DNA of 9,810 nucleotides from Chloroflexota bacterium (GTDB lineage: Bacteria; Chloroflexota; UBA4733), in contig JANWJO010000150.1 in the NCBI GenBank assembly GCA_025449435.1, positions 1 through 9,810 of the forward strand, given 5' to 3'. Positions 7,452 to 9,810 of this stretch are shown one piece after another. Both the position numbers and the translations under genes were made by a program. The notes under the pieces were generated by a model. It had not been told where the DNA came from. It ran no database searches and was given only the letters and a program-made list of their open reading frames with translations. How positions within the stretch are numbered: position 1 is the stretch's first letter; each line of letters opens with the position of its first letter.

Positions 7452-7474
7452 GGAGATCGCCTCCTTCAGGAGCC
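7452..7474 (-). promoter_or_regulatory. Ribosome binding site with two possible hairpins, oxidoreductase gene
   Basis: Read on the minus strand, AAGGAGG (7466-7460) lies eight bases before ATG 7451 and decides the start. The same GGAG (7464-7461) can pair with CTCC upstream (7472-7469, loop TGAA) or with CTCC just before the start codon (7455-7452, loop GCGAT). Each stem is only 4 bp, so a real effect on translation is uncertain. Confidence 0.6.
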
Positions 7475-7501
7475 TGCAGTGGTGGCAGCGCCCAGGGGTA
7501 T

Positions 7502-7573
7502 GGTACAGGCCGCACCCCATCCGTTCACAGGCAGCAAGAATAGTCGGGAACAAAAGTTCCAGTTTCGGTACAG
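7502..7573. promoter_or_regulatory. Divergent control region: repeated GGTACAG and a GGAAC-AAAA-GTTCC inverted repeat
   Basis: The 144-base gap between the divergent oxidoreductase and AraC-type genes contains GGTACAG twice in direct orientation (7502-7508 and 7567-7573). It also contains a perfect 5-bp inverted repeat with a four-base centre (7547-7560). Placement is right for operator sites of the adjacent regulator, but chance cannot be excluded. No convincing -35/-10 pair was found for either gene. Confidence 0.35.
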
Positions 7574-7595
7574 TGACGGGGTGGGAGGGTAGGCG

Positions 7596-8471
7596 GTGGA
7601 CTGGCAACAGCGTATGAACCAGGCCATCGCCTGGATCGAACAGCATCTCGCCGATATGGACGTGGGGGAAGGGGCCGCGCGCGAGGCTTGCTGCTCCCCG
7701 TTCCACTTCATGCGGATGTTCGCAGTTATCACCGGCATGACGGTAGGTGAGTATGTCCGGCAGCGGCGGCTATCACGTGCGGCCGCCGAGTTAGTGGCGA
7801 GCGATGAGAAGATCATCGACATCGCGCTACAAGCTGGCTACGACTCGCCCGACGCCTTTGCCAAGGCGTTTCGCAAGCTGTTTGGCTGCACGCCATCTAC
7901 GGCGCGGCGGCCGGGAACCGCGCTGCGCCTGTACCCTCCCATCACCTTCACCATCAGCCTGAAAGGGGCACAAGCCTTGGAATATCGCATCGAGCCCAAG
8001 AGCGCCTTCAGCGTCACTGGCCTGGCCTTGCGCGCCATACCCGGTACCAATAACCCAGAGCTCAGCGCCTTCTGGGCACAGTGCGCCAGCAACGGGACGC
8101 TGGGCCAGTTCATCGCCAAGATCCCGGCCGGCAGCGAGTTGGGGCTCGCTGGCGTGTGTGCTGAGATGGACCCGGCGACCAAACAGTTTACGTACCTGAT
8201 CGCCATCGAAACTCCTTCAGATCGGTCGGGCCTGCCGGCTGGTTGCCGCGACGTGGCAGTACCAGCCAGCACTTGGGGCATCTTCGACGCCGTGGGACCG
8301 CTGCCAGGGTCCATCCAGCAGACCTGGGGACGCGTGTTCAGCGAGTGGTTTCCTTCCTCTGGTTGGGAGCACGCCGATGCTCCGGACCTAGAGATCTACC
8401 CCGAGGGCGACACGAGCAGCCCCAGCTACGTGTGCCAGGTGTGGGTGCCGTTGCGGAAAGTGGCGAATTAG
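7596..8471 (+). CDS. AraC-family regulator with C-terminal GyrI-like effector-binding domain
   Basis: This is a 291-residue transcription factor. The N-terminal AraC DNA-binding domain (about 1-105) shows SPFHFMRMF (34-42, recognition helix of the first helix-turn-helix), VGEYVRQRRLSRAA (50-63) and the second helix-turn-helix IIDIALQAGYDSPDAFAKAFRKLFGCTP (73-100, quoted in part: the key residues are A77, G81, F88 and F92). A linker leads to a GyrI/BmrR-type effector domain (about 128-288; YRIEPKSAFSVTGLALRAIPG at its start, then paired beta/alpha units to the end). Such proteins bind small, often hydrophobic or cationic, compounds. The start is GTG 7596, with GGGAGGG six bases upstream; MDWQQRMNQAIAWIEQHL is a typical opening. 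It is divergent from the oxidoreductase and followed by the MFS_3 exporter, so it may control either. Confidence 0.92.
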   Translation: MDWQQRMNQAIAWIEQHLADMDVGEGAAREACCSPFHFMRMFAVITGMTVGEYVRQRRLSRAAAELVASDEKIIDIALQAGYDSPDAFAKAFRKLFGCTPSTARRPGTALRLYPPITFTISLKGAQALEYRIEPKSAFSVTGLALRAIPGTNNPELSAFWAQCASNGTLGQFIAKIPAGSELGLAGVCAEMDPATKQFTYLIAIETPSDRSGLPAGCRDVAVPASTWGIFDAVGPLPGSIQQTWGRVFSEWFPSSGWEHADAPDLEIYPEGDTSSPSYVCQVWVPLRKVAN

Positions 8472-8487
8472 CGCACCCCATCCCCAT

Positions 8488-8512
8488 CCCTTCCCCGGTC
8501 CCCGGGGAAGGG
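8488..8512. terminator. Perfect 11-bp GC-rich hairpin after the AraC-type gene
   Basis: CCCTTCCCCGG (8488-8498) and CCGGGGAAGGG (8502-8512) pair perfectly around a TCC loop. The hairpin begins 17 bases after the regulator stop codon. No T-run follows, so it is either a Rho-independent terminator of unusual form or a dispersed intergenic repeat. Its C-rich lead CACCCCATCCCCATCCC resembles the C-rich lead of the hairpin at 6063-6084. Confidence 0.45.
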
Positions 8513-8541
8513 AGCAGCCACGCCGAGCACGACCTATTAAC

Positions 8542-8555
8542 GTTGTGCATGCAAC
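8542..8555. promoter_or_regulatory. Candidate operator palindrome upstream of the exporter promoter
   Basis: TGCATGCA (8546-8553) is a perfect 8-bp palindrome, and GTTG (8542-8545) with CAAC (8552-8555) makes an overlapping inverted repeat. It lies 11 bases upstream of the candidate -35 box, where an activator could bind. No protein can be assigned to it. Confidence 0.3.
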
Positions 8556-8566
8556 AACTACCAGCA

Positions 8567-8595
8567 TTGAATGAGATATTGATTTTCGTTATTCT
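8567..8595 (+). promoter_or_regulatory. Candidate sigma70-type promoter for the MFS_3 exporter
   Basis: TTGAAT (8567-8572) and TATTCT (8590-8595) are separated by exactly 17 bases, with 4 of 6 consensus matches each. The surrounding 8565-8600 stretch is markedly AT-rich in an otherwise GC-rich window. Transcription would begin near 8602, about 40 bases before the GTG start. This suggests the exporter has its own promoter rather than depending on read-through from the AraC-type gene. Confidence 0.5.
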
Positions 8596-8630
8596 CACCT
8601 TCGCAACGTGAATGTGCACGGGAGCGATTG

Positions 8631-8641
8631 GGAGGATAGCG
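8631..8641 (+). promoter_or_regulatory. Ribosome binding site of the MFS_3 exporter
   Basis: GGAGG at 8631-8635 lies six bases before GTG 8642 and supports that start. Confidence 0.75.
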
Positions 8642-9810
8642 GTGTTCGACGTCCTGCGCAGACGCAACTTTAGCTTGCTGTGGACGGGCGGCATCATTTC
8701 GTCCATCGGCGACGGCATGCTGTTTGTGGCGCTCCCATTTTATGTCTATTTGCTCAGCGGATCGGCACTCGCCACCGGCGCCATGTTCCTGGCCGAAACC
8801 TTGCCGCGCCTGATCATGGGCTCGCTCGCCGGCGTGTTCGTGGACCGTTGGGACCGCCGCGCGACCATGATCGCGTCGGACCTGCTGCGCGCCGTCCTCA
8901 TACTGTGCTTGCTCAGTGTGCACTCCACCAGCACCCTATGGGTGGTGTACGTGGTGGCGGCGGTCCAATCGATGATCGGGCAGTTCTTCGATCCGGCGCG
9001 TGGCGCGCTGCTGCCGCGCTTACTGCCAGAAAAAGACCTTTTGCAAGCCAACTCGCTGGGCGCTGTGAGTTCGTCGGTGGCGCAACTGGTGGGTCCGGCC
9101 CTGGGCGGCGCCCTGTTTGCCGCGCTGGGGCTTCCCGGGGTGGTGCTGTTTGACTCAGCATCTTTCCTGTGCTCGGCGATGCTGATCTTCCTGATCCAGG
9201 TCCCCGCGCTCATGGGTCAGCCTGCCATCGCCGCGCGAGCGCAAGCCAGCGTGAGCCGCGTGTTGAGCGAGTGGCGCGAGGGACTGAACACGCTGCTTGC
9301 TCACCGTGTGCTACGCACGCTGCTCATTTCCAGCGCGGTGGCCATGTTCGGGCAGGGCATCATCAATGCGATTATCGTGGTGTTTGTGAAGGCCGATTTG
9401 CATGGCACGGCACAGACGCTGGGCTGGATGGTCTCCGCGCAAGGGGCAGGTGGGCTCCTCGGCGGCCTCCTGGTAGGACAGGTCGGGCGGCGGGTACGGC
9501 CGGCCTACTTGTTAATGCTCGGCGGCGTTACCTGCGGCGCTGTCATCACGGCTGTAGTGATCAGTAATTCAGTACCCGTGTCCCTTGTGCTGATCACCAT
9601 CCTGGGCATCGTCATCGTGGGCTACTTCGTGAGCTTCCAATCCTTGCTACAGCGCGCCACACCCGATGCGCTGCGCGGCCGGGTGTTTGGCACCATGAAC
9701 GCGGTGAACGCGGTGATGATGGTGCTGGGCATCGCCCTGGCCAGCACCACCGGCAACGCGTGGGGCGCTGGAGCATTGCTGATCGTCGCCGGTTCCATGT
9801 ACGCGGCGGC
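8642..9810 (+). CDS. MFS_3-type (EntS/macrolide-efflux-like) exporter, cut off by the window end
   Basis: The frame from GTG 8642 is open for 389 codons to the window edge without a stop, so the gene is partial at its 3' end. A full-length relative is about 400-430 residues, so only a little should be missing. Signatures of the MFS_3 group are LRRRNFSLLWTGGIISSIGD (5-24), the motif-A loop GVFVDRWDRRATM (64-76), FFDPARGALLPRLLPEKDLL (115-134) followed by QANSLG, and LLQRATPDALRGRVFG (335-350). About ten to eleven hydrophobic segments are visible. Proteins of this group export siderophores, macrolides and other small lipophilic compounds by proton antiport in the cytoplasmic membrane. The substrate here is unknown. 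Its neighbour upstream, an AraC/GyrI-type drug-sensor-like regulator, makes regulated efflux plausible. Confidence 0.88.
   Translation, partial: MFDVLRRRNFSLLWTGGIISSIGDGMLFVALPFYVYLLSGSALATGAMFLAETLPRLIMGSLAGVFVDRWDRRATMIASDLLRAVLILCLLSVHSTSTLWVVYVVAAVQSMIGQFFDPARGALLPRLLPEKDLLQANSLGAVSSSVAQLVGPALGGALFAALGLPGVVLFDSASFLCSAMLIFLIQVPALMGQPAIAARAQASVSRVLSEWREGLNTLLAHRVLRTLLISSAVAMFGQGIINAIIVVFVKADLHGTAQTLGWMVSAQGAGGLLGGLLVGQVGRRVRPAYLLMLGGVTCGAVITAVVISNSVPVSLVLITILGIVIVGYFVSFQSLLQRATPDALRGRVFGTMNAVNAVMMVLGIALASTTGNAWGAGALLIVAGSMYAA

Noticed and set aside
7452..7706. N-terminal extension of the SAF-domain oxidoreductase to 7706
   Set aside because: It would overlap the start of the divergent AraC-type gene and its ribosome site, and the ATG at 7451 has an excellent AAGGAGG.

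Overview
The window is high-GC bacterial DNA with short intergenic gaps, GTG and TTG starts as well as ATG, and strong Shine-Dalgarno (SD) sequences. The membrane glycosyltransferase carries tandem C-terminal beta-sandwich domains of a kind common in Chloroflexota, and GC-rich hairpin repeats sit at gene ends. Both suggest a Chloroflexota-like genome, but this is inference from gene style. No rRNA, tRNA, CRISPR array, IS element or phage gene was seen.

Layout. (1) 44-2497, minus strand: a GT39/ArnT-like integral-membrane glycosyltransferase, with a good sigma70-type promoter candidate at 2561-2589. (2) 2700-6029, plus strand: a tight three-gene unit. It encodes an enolase-superfamily (muconate-cycloisomerase-like) enzyme, an MFS transporter that overlaps it by 11 bases, and a P1-family (DmpA/NylC-like) self-processing aminopeptidase/amidase 35 bases further on. 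(3) 6030-6110: a convergent gap holding a perfect 10-bp hairpin. (4) 6111-7451, minus strand: a homoserine-dehydrogenase-like NAD(P) oxidoreductase with a C-terminal SAF domain. (5) 7452-7595: a divergent control region with an inverted repeat and a repeated heptamer. (6) 7596-8471, plus strand: an AraC-type regulator with a GyrI-like effector-binding domain. (7) 8472-8641: a second GC-rich hairpin, then an AT-rich promoter island. (8) 8642 to the window end, plus strand: an MFS_3-type (EntS/macrolide-efflux-like) exporter, cut off by the window edge.

How they may work together. The three-gene unit looks like uptake plus breakdown of a small organic compound: the MFS protein moves it, the P1 hydrolase opens an amide or N-terminal peptide bond, and the enolase-superfamily enzyme acts on a carboxylate. 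The SAF-domain oxidoreductase could belong to the same pathway, though it is on the other strand. The AraC/GyrI regulator is placed to control the oxidoreductase, the downstream exporter, or both. The most notable point is that the enolase-superfamily enzyme keeps the KxK motif and plausible metal ligands but has Ser where the muconate-cycloisomerase group has its sixth-strand catalytic Lys. Its reaction therefore cannot be read off from the family name.
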